64,000 nt of DNA from Rhizophagus irregularis (lineage: Eukaryota > Glomeromycota > Glomeromycetes > Glomerales > Glomeraceae), in the NCBI RefSeq assembly GCF_026210795.1, contig NC_089438.1:5105501-5169500 (forward strand), in the 5' to 3' direction. The notes under the pieces are model-generated. The model saw only the letters and a program-made list of their open reading frames with translations. It searched no databases and was not told the DNA's origin. This document shows, in pieces, positions 45,453 through 55,555 of the stretch; the first letter of the stretch is position 1; each line of letters starts with the position of its first letter. The translations under genes were made by a program, and so were the position numbers.

Positions 45453-47414
45453 TTATTTAAAAAAAAAATACGCGCATTTGATTTTACCTTTTGAAGTTCT
45501 GTTCTTACAAAGGGAACAGGTTCTATTTCTACAATCGGCATATTTTAATTTGATTTCTTCTTTTTTCTGTTTCAAGAAAACTGGACCGCAATTTACCTTT
45601 TCAGAATATACATTAATATATTTTGGATCAGTAAGTTTTTCAACTATGTATTTTTTCTTTCCCGTAAGTGTTCTTTTTTCATTAAAAGGAAATTTGCCAT
45701 AAGTATTAGAATTAGGACTTCCTGAAATTACGAGTACATGAAAACAACAAGACTTGGGTAATTTGACGAATTCCTTCTTTATCAAACAATAAGCAAACAT
45801 ATTTGCTTCAACCTCATTACTTTCGTTTTCTAAAAAATAATGCCCAATTATGATAGATTTATTAGATTTATCTAATTCACTTAATACTGGGATTCCCAAG
45901 AACGATTTTTCTTCATTAAAACCAAAATTTTTAAAATCATATCTATACATTAATTCTTCAATTTTTGACATATCTAATTTAGGATTATTGATAACTTCAA
46001 CACGTATTTCATCATTAAGTTTATCACTGGAGTTGAAATTTACATCATAACCAATAATCATAAACCCAATTTTTAATTTACGTTTAGATTGATATTTTTG
46101 TTTTTGGTAACAATGAATAATGAGCCGTGGTACTTCTTCATCTTGTGGCGGATAATAGATTTGACAATTAAAGAAATCGTTTTTCTTGTCGTCTTCATCA
46201 ACAACGGTCGCAAAGACACAACAGTCTGCATCTTTATTATTAATTGTTTCGCAGATCTTTCCTTGTAACGGTAATTTAAGAATTTCACGTTCTCCATATC
46301 CTAAGTATTGCTCACGTGATATAACATCATAATAAAGAATTTTTTTTCCAAGGACTTTATATATATCTTTACGTAGATTATCATTTAAAAGTTCAAAAAT
46401 ATTAATCGGATCTTGAAATTCTATACACCTCCAAGTTTTGTAATCGCATAATGAAATAACCCATTTTTTCTTATTAAAATTTGTTTCTCCTCCGATTAAG
46501 CTGCTAGTTTTCCTCTCTAAGTTCTTTAATTCACTTTTTGAGTTATCATTATTAAGCCCAACTTCAATATTAAGGTTCGCTGCAGGAATTCCAGAAGTGG
46601 CAATTGTTGAAGAACCACCGATAATCTTTTGTTCAGAAGACTTATTTGATTCTCCTTCGGTCGTATAATAAACTATTCCGCCTAAAGTAACTTTAGTAGG
46701 AACGAATTGACCGAATTGAGTATTAATTTCTCCAAGTTTCTTACGATTCGATAATTTTACGGCTTCTTCAACTTCTCTAATAAAATAATTAGTAGGTTTT
46801 AAACCTTCTAATTTTAAATGCAAATGCATTTTAGAAATTTTTGTATAAGAATAAGAATAATTTCTTTCAATTTCTTCATTTTTGTTTCGTGTGTTCGTAA
46901 AAGATAATTCTAATGGCTCAAAATTCATTAATCCAGCTTCAGCTTTAAGAAACATATTTATTTTTTTCTCCCAGCTATTCTTTGAATTAAAATTGACTTT
47001 TTCATTATTGCTAGTCACATCAGGTCTGATAAGCTCTATTTCATCTATTGTAAATGCTTTTTTTTCCGCAATTTCAATTTTAGAATTAATAGGGGTTAAA
47101 GTACGTCCATATTCAAGGCTTAATGTGCCTTTAAAATAATCCGGACTAGGATCACAAGTTTTCAAATATATAGTATCGTCTATAATAATATCTTCTAAAT
47201 AAACTTCGGTTTCACGTTTACGCATTATGTTGTTAGAATCTCTATCTGAAAAAAATAATGTATCATCCATTAAAATAGTACTATCAATTTGAAGTTGTTC
47301 CCGGATTTCTGATAATTTATCCGTGATTTTCAATTTAATACGTATCGGTATATCATCTCCTACCGGCTCCTTTCTTATAACTTTTATGAATTTTTTTGTA
47401 TCAGACATATTCAT
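45453..47414 (-). CDS. Ubiquitin-like header plus MACPF-like domain protein
   Basis: This is a single open frame of 653 codons; the start is ATG 47412-47414 or the third codon ATG. Residues 10-85 look like a beta-grasp header (RIKLKITDKLSEIREQL, TILMDDTLFFS). At 234-246 FGQFVPTKVTLGG matches the aromatic-Gly-x-aromatic ... Gly-Gly signature of membrane-attack/perforin (MACPF) domains. Then comes a conserved part with FELLNDNLRKDIYKVLGKKI and DADCCVFATVVD shared with the plus-strand paralogue at 48644. The C-terminus has Cys pairs (CRNRTCSLC) and ends at TAA 45453-45455; the last codons after SKG resemble a GTAAAA donor, so a further exon is possible. No signal peptide is visible. The MACPF reading rests on one motif; pore formation is not shown. 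Confidence 0.6.
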   Translation of the reverse strand: MNMSDTKKFIKVIRKEPVGDDIPIRIKLKITDKLSEIREQLQIDSTILMDDTLFFSDRDSNNIMRKRETEVYLEDIIIDDTIYLKTCDPSPDYFKGTLSLEYGRTLTPINSKIEIAEKKAFTIDEIELIRPDVTSNNEKVNFNSKNSWEKKINMFLKAEAGLMNFEPLELSFTNTRNKNEEIERNYSYSYTKISKMHLHLKLEGLKPTNYFIREVEEAVKLSNRKKLGEINTQFGQFVPTKVTLGGIVYYTTEGESNKSSEQKIIGGSSTIATSGIPAANLNIEVGLNNDNSKSELKNLERKTSSLIGGETNFNKKKWVISLCDYKTWRCIEFQDPINIFELLNDNLRKDIYKVLGKKILYYDVISREQYLGYGEREILKLPLQGKICETINNKDADCCVFATVVDEDDKKNDFFNCQIYYPPQDEEVPRLIIHCYQKQKYQSKRKLKIGFMIIGYDVNFNSSDKLNDEIRVEVINNPKLDMSKIEELMYRYDFKNFGFNEEKSFLGIPVLSELDKSNKSIIIGHYFLENESNEVEANMFAYCLIKKEFVKLPKSCCFHVLVISGSPNSNTYGKFPFNEKRTLTGKKKYIVEKLTDPKYINVYSEKVNCGPVFLKQKKEEIKLKYADCRNRTCSLCKNRTSKGKIKCAYFFFK

Positions 47415-47439
47415 GTTTCAGTCGTCAAAAAAAACGGAA

Positions 47440-49150
47440 AGTTTTTTTTTTATTAATGAAATACACAAAAAATTTTACACACATATAAACTAAAAAGATT
47501 GTGCTCGAAAATAAGGTAACTCTAGTACAAAAAAAGGGATTTTTAACGAAACAATATTTAACACATTACATTGTATTCTACATCATTAAAAAACTCCTTT
47601 TAAATAATGGCTATATAATTATTATTTATTTTACAATTTAGAACTTTTGGACGTACAGTAATGAATTTTTTGAATAAATCCAGTTTGTACCTATTTTTAT
47701 ATACTACTAGATCAGTAAATAACTAATATATAAACAATTAAAATAAATTAATACTCCGAATCTCCGAATTTTTTTTTCATTTAAATTTAAAAATGGCTTC
47801 AAGTAAAGTAAGAGTTTTAACGTATCTAAAATCATCCAATTGAAACTTGAGGATAAATTATCAAACATTCGTGAAAAGGCTAAAAAAGATGACACTATTA
47901 TGATGAATGATACATTATTATTTTCGAAAAATTTCCCTGGAAAAGATAAGATTGAGTTAGCCGCAATATCGCGTGAACTGAAAATGAGAATGTAATAACT
48001 TTGAATAACATTATCGAAAAGGCTTCGGATGATAACGAAACTTCATTTACCTCAAGTTAGTTTAATAGAAACCTCAAAGACCTTATTGGAAGTTCTTGAT
48101 GAATTTCATAAATTAGATTTTGGATACACAATGATTTCTAACGGGATTAAAAGAGCGAATCAAAGAGCTTTTAAAATGGAAGCATGTCAACTAATTGAAA
48201 TTGACGTTAAAAAAGGAAATTAATTCATTAGAAGATTAGATGATAAAGAAAAATCTCTTTTTTTCAGATATGAATGTAAGATTGCAAAAAAAAGAAAAAA
48301 ATACGGAAAAAATTTTTTTATTAATTAGTAATAATGAATACACAAAAAATTTTACACACATACTGAGGTAACTCAAGTACAAAAAAAGGAGAAAAAAAGG
48401 GAATTTTTAATGGGAAAATGTTTATGGTGTGATCAATGTATAAATTCGTGTACGTAATGATTGTAATACAACATTCATTTAAGCACTCATAAAAAAGTTA
48501 TTTATTTATTATTTAATTTTACAGTTCAGAGCTTTTGGATGGGAATGAATTTTTTTGAATAAATCCAGTTTGTAACTATTTATAAATAATAAAAATAAAT
48601 TAATACCCCCAAATCTTCAATTCTTTTTCTTTTAAATTTAAAAATGGCTTCAAGTAAAGTAAGAATTAACGTATCTAAAACCATCCAATTAGAACTTGAG
48701 GATAAATTGTCAGACATTCGTGAAAAGCTTAAAAAAGATGGCACTATTAAAATGAATGATACATTATTATTTTCAAAAAATTTCTATAATAAAGATAAAT
48801 TTGAGTTGACCGCAATATCGCGTGAAAATGAGAAAGAAATAACTTTGAATAACATTATCGAAGAGGCTTCGAACGATAACGAAACTTCATTTACCTTAAG
48901 TTTAATAGAAACCTCAAGACCATATTGGAAGTTCTTGAATGAACGACATAAATTAGATTTTGGATGTACAATGACTTCTAACGGGATTAAAAGAGCGAAT
49001 CAAAGAGCTTTTAAAATGGAAGCATGTCAACTGGCTGAAATTGACATTAAAAAAGATGAAATGGCGAAATTTAATTCATTAGAAGATTGGATGATAAAGA
49101 AAAATCTGTTTTTTTTTTCCGATATGAATGTAAAATATTTTGCAAAAATA
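47440..49150 (+). repeat. Tandem duplication of a promoter and 5' gene region
   Basis: The block 47440-48290 (ACACAAAAAATTTTACACAC, TAACTC.AGTACAAAAAAAG, TGAATAAATCCAGTTTGTA, then the gene start) is repeated from about 48300 to 49150 in the same order. The second copy leads into the intact gene at 48644. The first leads into the truncated copy described next. Confidence 0.8.
47793..48290 (+). pseudogene. Truncated copy of the header/MACPF-like gene
   Basis: The ATG near 47793 starts the same peptide as the gene at 48644 (MASSKVR). A small insertion then shifts the frame (GTTTTAACG against ATTAACG). Pieces KLSNIREKAKKDDTIMMND, LDFGYTMISNGIKRANQRA and FKMEACQLIEIDVKK match the first 150 residues of the intact copy. 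It ends near 48290 at the junction with the second block. It is not functional. Confidence 0.8.
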
Positions 49151-52100
49151 GGAAAAAAATATGAAAATTACGAAAGTGATATTGAAGATACTTTAAATAA
49201 ATATCGAGTATATAAAAAAGCATCTATTAGAATTGGTAATTTAAAAGCGACAGCTGATTTTATTAAAAAAGTGAACAATGCCTTAAAATTTAAAGATCCT
49301 AAAAAATTTGTGCAAATTACTGAAGAATTTGGTCAATTTATTCCCACTGAGATTATTTTGGGCGAACGTTTTAAAATAGATTATAACAATGCGAATCAAA
49401 CTAAAGATGAAAAGGATTTAAATGATTATAGAAATTGGAATATCATAGAATTTCTAAAACCGATCAGTATTTTTGAACTTGTAGATGATGATTTACGTAA
49501 AGAATTATATTCATTTTTTGGAAAAAGGATCCTTTATTCCAAAGTAAAAACTAAATTATTTGATATTGAGAATGTTAAAGATGATAAAATAAAAATTATT
49601 GAATTACCACAAAAAATTTCAGAAATTATTTCAAACAAACATGCCGACTGTTCAATCTTTGCAACAGTCATTGGTACAAAAGATTACTATCATTGTCAAA
49701 TTCTTACTTCGTTCGGTAAAGAACCGAAACTTGTAATTCATCATTTTAAAGAAAAATCTAAAGACAGTAAACTCGTAATTGGATGGATGGTTGTCGGTTA
49801 TGATACAAATTTTAAATCCATTTTTCCAGATTATGACACGAAATTAAATGATTACACTCAATTTAAAGTATCAAAGATTGATTATTATCAATCTAATCCA
49901 TCTAATAATGTAATATTTAAATTAAAATCACCAATCGAAAAAGCTTATTATATAGGAATTCCCTACACAAATAAATCAAATTTAGTGGTTAGTCATTATT
50001 TTTCCGACGATCGTGAGAAATTATATACGTTCGCTTATTCTCCAAAAGATGAACAATGTGTGAAATTACCCAAGTTTAGTCTTCATTTGCTTGAGATAAC
50101 TAATTCTTCTACAATCTTTGAGAAATATGTGAACAATTTAAATAATACCATTAATCTTGACAATATTGATGAATTTAAAAATTTTAAGAATATTCCAAAA
50201 TTTATTAGTTTATATTCAATAAAAGATGAACATAGAAAAATTCTCTTCAAACAACGTTCTACACAAATTAAAGTAAAGTTTTTTAATGACAAACCTTCAT
50301 CTAACAAAAAAGTTATTAAAAAATTATCGGATGATGTTATTAGAAAATTATTGGATAATAATGAAAATTTTAAATGTTCATTCTTCGTTCCATTTGAGAG
50401 GTATTTTATTTCCTTATATTCTTTAATATTTCTCTTTATAAGGATTAATGATGACTTAATTGTTTTTTTTTATTGTTTAGCGATCACTCTCGTCCAAATT
50501 CTAATAATAATCCTTTCAAATTACCAAAAATTTTCCGTAACAATAACAATACCATTAATACCAAGGGTAAGATTTATGCCTGGCATTAATGTGATGTAAC
50601 TTTAAAAATTTAATTTGATTTGATTTTTTTTTTTTAGGAAAACCATTTTCTGATTTTTCTCCACTGTTAGAGCAAGTAATAGAATTATCAGAAGAAATTG
50701 TTAAATCATGTCAGTCAGCGGAAAATAAAAAAATACTTGAACAATTCGAAAGTAGGGTATCAGAAGCGATAAAAGCAGTAACGGATTTAAAAAATTATAA
50801 AAATCAATATAATTATTTTTTTAATCAAGATAATTATGCATTATTGGAGAAATTATATAATAACACAAAAAATATCGAAAATTTAGAAGAAATTAGTAAA
50901 TCAAAAATATTATTAATACCAAAAATTAAAGAACTCTCAAAAGTTAGAAAGGTCAAAAAATCTTTTGATAACGATCTTGTTAAGATTCAAACTTTTATGA
51001 AAAGTTCAAAGGGACGTAATGATAATGATGATGACAGTGATGATGATGACAGTGATGTTCAACCACCACCGAGAAAACCAACAAAAATTTTTAGTAGTTG
51101 CGAAATAGATAAGTATGGAAATATGACAACAACTATGACAGAAATAACAACTGGTGAAGATGGAAAAACAGTAACTACAGTGAGAACCAACTTAGATTCA
51201 AATAGTAAAACAATGTACAATGCAACATTTATTTCTGAACCAGAAGAAATTTTAATTACTGATTTACAAGATGATAAAATGGATAAAAAAGATAAAATGA
51301 AAGAAATAGATGAAACTGGAGATTCAGGAACGATAAAAGAGAAAACAATAACTTTCATTAGTAGTGAAACAGATGATTATGGAGATGTAAAAATAACTTC
51401 TAAAATAAAAATTAGTGAAGATGGAAAAACAACGACCGCAGTGACAACCACTAAAAAAGTCTCCAAACTCACTAAAAATGTCTCAAAGATAGATGAAATA
51501 AAAGAAGTTTCTAATAATAATGAATCAACAACTATTCTACAAGGTGATTTAAAAACAACGGAAAACCAAAAAAGAATTCTTTATTGTAGTTGTACAGATA
51601 AGGATGGGAATATAACAACAATTAAAACAGAAATAACAACTGGTAAAGATGGAAAACCGGAAATTACAGTGAAAACCATCACAATAGATTCAAATGGTGA
51701 AGAAATATATGTTGCAAATTTTGTTTCTAGTAATATATTTGATTGTAATTCTGAAATTGAAATTGTGATCGATATTGATGATAAAATTGATGTTGATGTT
51801 GATAAAATTGATGAAGATGTTGATAAAATTGATGTTGAAATTGATAAAAATATTGATGATAAAACTGAAAAAGAAATTAATAATAAAGGTAAAGAAATTC
51901 TTAAAATAGTTCATTTTTCAGGAATACCGATGAAAAATCAAACAAAAATTTTCAGTTATATTGAAATAGATAAGGATGAAAATGAAACAATAATTATAAC
52001 AGAAATAAAAATTGACGAAAATGAAAATATAATCACTACAGTGACAATTACTAAAAAAGATTTAAGTTCTAGTAATAATTATTACAACAATGACCAATAA
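48644..52100 (+). CDS. Ubiquitin-like header, MACPF-like domain, and repeated C-terminal domain
   Basis: Exons 48644-50400, 50481-50566 and 50638-52100 join in frame (introns 80 and 71 nt, GTATTT/GTTTAG and GTAAGA/TTTTAG) to 1101 residues. Residues 5-75 form the header (INVSKTIQLELEDKLSDIRE) and 229-241 read FGQFIPTEIILGE, the MACPF-like signature. The central domain ends near 585. After the spliced Asn-rich linker, 616-740 is helical and coiled-coil-like (SPLLEQVIELSEEI). From about 763 a unit of some 40-50 residues is repeated four times (near 763, 852, 928 and 1050): EIDKYGN, TEITTGEDGKTVTTV and similar. Asp/Lys-rich linkers separate the units. The paralogue at 45453-47414 lacks the C-terminal half. 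The cellular role is unknown. Confidence 0.65.
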
Positions 52101-52472
52101 AAAAGAAACTATAATGAAAGTTACATGTTACGATATTTAATTTTATATTCAATTATTATTTATATTTAGTTTATTTTTTTATTGTAAAACTTAATCATAT
52201 GATAAATAAAGGAATTTAAAATTTTAATTTTGCCAATAATCTGGCGTGAAAGTTTTAAAATTCAACAAGATGGTTCAACTTAACTTTTCAATATCATGTG
52301 AGAAAAAGCGCTTCTAATTGATTCATGGTTGATTTATGTATAATATTATAATCATATATTTTTCCTAAAAAAATTTCCTAATTCTTAGGAATTTTACGCA
52401 ATCCTAAAATAAATTTTTTACCCCTAAAAATCACCTTTTTAACTGTGACTTGTGTAAAATATTCATTGATTA
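52101..52472. other. 3' flank of the header/MACPF-like gene
   Basis: AT-rich. An AATAAA-like word (GATAAATAAAGG near 52201) could serve polyadenylation. Nothing else is seen. Confidence 0.35.
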
Positions 52473-53219
52473 CAGTCAGCCCCCTCTACAATCACACCCC
52501 TCAGGACCATCCAATGGTGTGATTATAATGAGGTGTGCCTATTGGTGAGGGTTAAATATATAATCACACATATATAAATTTTTAAGTAAACGTGATTATA
52601 TATATATATACAGTATATATATAAAATAATTAAGTAAAAAAGTTTATATGTAAAATATATTTAAAACTATCGAATTTTTGAAAAATAAAAAACTTAAATT
52701 TTTCCTCATGGTAAAACAACAAAATAATAAAATGAAACGCACAGTTATTTTATAAATCACGTGATTTGTGTGCTTATGCAGATCTACCCCAGTATTGCCA
52801 GAAAATTTTTTCACCCCCACGTGACTTTGGCCGGCATTATGAGATTTGGCTGGAATTAAGAAATTAACCATGTGTCAAATAATGTGTGACGAATAGGATT
52901 TTAGACACTGAAAAAAATCTAAGTCCCCAGAATACTTATAAAAAATGAGAAAGTGGAGGGATATGACACAGGTGACAAATTATTTAGGGTCACGTGGAGG
53001 TGAAAAAATTTTCTGGCGATACTGGGGAAGATGTTTATGCAGGGGGAATTTTACATATATTTACTATAATATGGGACCGACGTTTGGTGTGATTGTACTT
53101 ATAACTAATAAAGTGATTATAAAAGGGGTATTTTATATATAAAAAAATTCAGACTAAAAAATGTGTACCTTAAGGAGGGGAGTTCTTATATGGGAGGTGC
53201 CTATAAAGGAAGTCGACTG
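52473..53219. mobile_element. TA-flanked pogo-like MITE (747 bp, with a nested MITE)
   Basis: The left end CAGTCAGCCCCCTCTACAAT and the complement of the right end (CCTTTATAGG..AGTCGACTG) are similar to the ends at 36217-43226. They are flanked by TA (52471-52472 and 53220-53221). Interior words GTGATTATAATGAGG and ATAATCACACATATA are inverted across the centre. About 250 bp of its length is the nested element 52782-53032. Confidence 0.75.
52782..53032. mobile_element. MULE-like MITE, second subfamily (251 bp)
   Basis: The ends are ATCTACCCCAGTATTGCCAG and the complement of CTGGCGATACTGGGGAAGAT, continued by AAAATTTTTTCACC. The duplication GCTTATGCAG/GTTTATGCAG (52772-52781 and 53033-53042) matches at 9 of 10 positions. 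Subterminal CACGTGAC and the central TCTAAGTCCC..AGAATA resemble the elements at 25846-26094 and 63459-63708, so it looks like a sister subfamily of the same length. Confidence 0.8.
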
Positions 53220-53221
53220 TA

Positions 53222-54180
53222 TCTGTTAAAACTGTCGCACTAACTTGTGTGTAGAAAATCAGTAAATAAAGGCTATTACATCAAATAATTTTTTTATTGA
53301 ACTTAAGGCAGCATTTATTCTATATGCTTTAAACTGATAATAATCAAACATACTAGTGTTTATTATTACCTATAAGTTTTGCAGTTTTTTATTTTAAAAG
53401 TACTACCAACATTCCACCACTCTATTTTTTCTAATATTCTTAATTTGAGGTATTTAACGCCTAATTTAGTTTGTTTTAGTTTTCTTGCCATTTAAGAGTT
53501 CTTGCTGTAGTTTTTAATACAAAAAAGGTTCTTAAAACAGGGTATTTCTGTTTGTTTTTACAAGAAATATCATTGATATTCTTTTTTTTTCTAAGATTTA
53601 CATCAATTAATCAAATGTAATTATAGTATGCAGTGTATTTTTTATTAGCACTAGTATTCTTAGATTTTAATATATTTAAATTATATGAATAAAAAAAATT
53701 TTTTGATTTTTTCGTATAATTAAAATCTTATTTATTGTTTAAAATTTTCCTTACAACATTATTTTAGGCTAAGTAAATAAATTTATTCGTTTCTCATGAC
53801 CGGACAGAACATGTAAATGTTATGAAAAGATAAAAAAATTTATTTCATTTGGTCATGTGATTTTGGTTTTGACCAATCATAATTATAAAAAAATAATTTT
53901 TTTTTCCATCTGAATGATCTGATGATTTGAGCAAAAAATTTATTAAATCAACCAATCATCTTCTAAGAATCGGCTAAATTTTTTTTTGAAAATAAATTTT
54001 TTTTTCTAGGTGGTCAGGTCAAATTTAGCAATTTTTTTTCATGAGAAATGAATAATTTTATTTCTTTATCCTTATCAGTATAGTTTAAGGTTGCCTGCCG
54101 AAACTAAAAAGGAAATTCTGAAAAGTTTCTTTTTTTTTTTTATGGCAAAGTGACTTCAAATTGAAGCTGCGCGTTGTTTA
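53222..54180. other. Intergenic with one possible MITE
   Basis: AT-rich. A stretch at about 53775-54065 has ends AAATAAATTTATTCGTTTCT and the complement of AGAAATGAATAATTTTATTT, plus inner GTCA/TGAC words, so it is probably a MITE of some 290 bp; no target duplication was found. No gene is seen. Confidence 0.4.
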
Positions 54181-54189
54181 TTAAACTTT

Positions 54190-54964
54190 ATTAAATTCTA
54201 TATACTAGTTATAAATAAAAAATGATACATAATGAATTTAAAGTAAAACACACTACCCAAATAGCCTTATCACCAGTAAAACCAACTAAACTAATATAAG
54301 ACTATTCAGACCAATCCTGTATCAAGTGCTTGCTAATAAGGCCACTTATTAAAAAAACTAAAAGAATTAATAATAAAGTTAATAAAAGACACGTAGTTAA
54401 TGTGCAGCATAAAACCCAAAATATCTCCACTGAAATATATATTATTACATAAAGATTTTAAACTATTTTCTATAAAATCTAAACTAGAAAAGTTAGTATT
54501 ATTAATAAAAACAAAAGAAGAAGAAACAAAATTTTTAGAACGACTATCTAATTTTTTTTTTTAGTAATAGAAAAACCTTTTTCCAACACAACTTGAAGTT
54601 CGCAACGTAGTTTCCAGATATTATTCATTATTTCATTATATATAAAATTATGCAATTCACCAATACTGTAATAGCATGAACGACTTTATTTATCATTCAG
54701 AGACAAAGATTTAAGATAATTAGACAAAGTTAAAGGAATAAATCCTTTGATAAGATCAATAAATGTTAAATAAAAATTATCTTGAGTTAAATCCCATAAA
54801 TCATCAATCGATAAAATATTTATGAGAGAAACATAATCATAATCATTTTTAATATTGTTATTGATCATAGTCAATAGGAAATGTTGAGAGTCTCGTAAAA
54901 TTTTTCTAAGTATATTCACGTGACAAACACATACACTGGTAAAAAAATGGTCTATCCTACACAT
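54190..54964 (-). pseudogene. Unidentified open-frame relic
   Basis: A minus-strand frame at 54964-54686 (KDYDYVSL-type, Leu/Ile-rich) runs into more peptide-like sequence (GELHNFIYNEIMNNIWKLRC, then SLKSLCNNIYFSGDILG) after a stop and a poly-A frameshift near 54555. The IWKLRC context loosely recalls the end of LINE proteins in such genomes. Its 5' side is cut by the palindromic element at 54934. I would not assign a family. Confidence 0.3.
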
Positions 54965-55212
54965 ATCCTACACATATCTTACATATATCGGGTACTCAAA
55001 ATGTAGAAAATCATACACAAATAATACACATATCATACACATATCGGGTACTTATATATATAGTATACCTATCAGGTACCTGATATATGTATGATATATA
55101 TATTAGTACCCGATATGTGTATGATATGTGTATTATTTGTGTATGATTTTCTACATTTTAAGTACCCAATATGTGTAAGATATGTGTAGGATAAATCATT
55201 TTTTTACCAGTG
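54934..55212. mobile_element. Fully palindromic CACTG-ended MITE (279 bp)
   Basis: The ends are CACTGGTAAAAAAATG and the complement CATTTTTTTACCAGTG (with one mismatch, ATCATTTTT), flanked by a 3-bp duplication ATA (54931-54933 and 55213-55215). The arms, built of CACATATC/GATATGTG words, pair along the whole length with the centre near 55070. The CACTG end and 3-bp duplication suggest a CACTA-type element. Confidence 0.8.
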
Positions 55213-55215
55213 ATA

Positions 55216-55555
55216 ACCATATGTGATTAAAGTTTTTAGCAACGTCACTGCATACAGAATAAAGCCAACATCAGCAAGTTTTGAAAGTGTTGATTCACAC
55301 CAGTATACACGTTGATCAACACTAGCAAGTTGTTCAACACGATTTACAATATTAATCAATATTTGTATACTGGAGTATACTAACGCATGATGTTAATATA
55401 TGTGTCGTTCAACTCTAATGTATAGTTCAATACATTATGCATTGTTGTTCAACGCCATGTATATTAACGCATATATATATATAATTACATGTATATATTT
55501 TATATTTATTTATTTATTTTTACTCACCTTAAGAACTGAACCGGTTACTTCAAAC
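55216..55555. other. Spacer
   Basis: It has GTTGATCAAC/GTTCAAC words and CGCAT-containing AT repeats akin to those at 770-1000. No gene is seen. Confidence 0.4.

Noticed and set aside
45453..47414. Secreted pore-forming toxin
   Set aside because: No signal peptide is visible and the MACPF reading rests on one motif; a toxin role is not supported.
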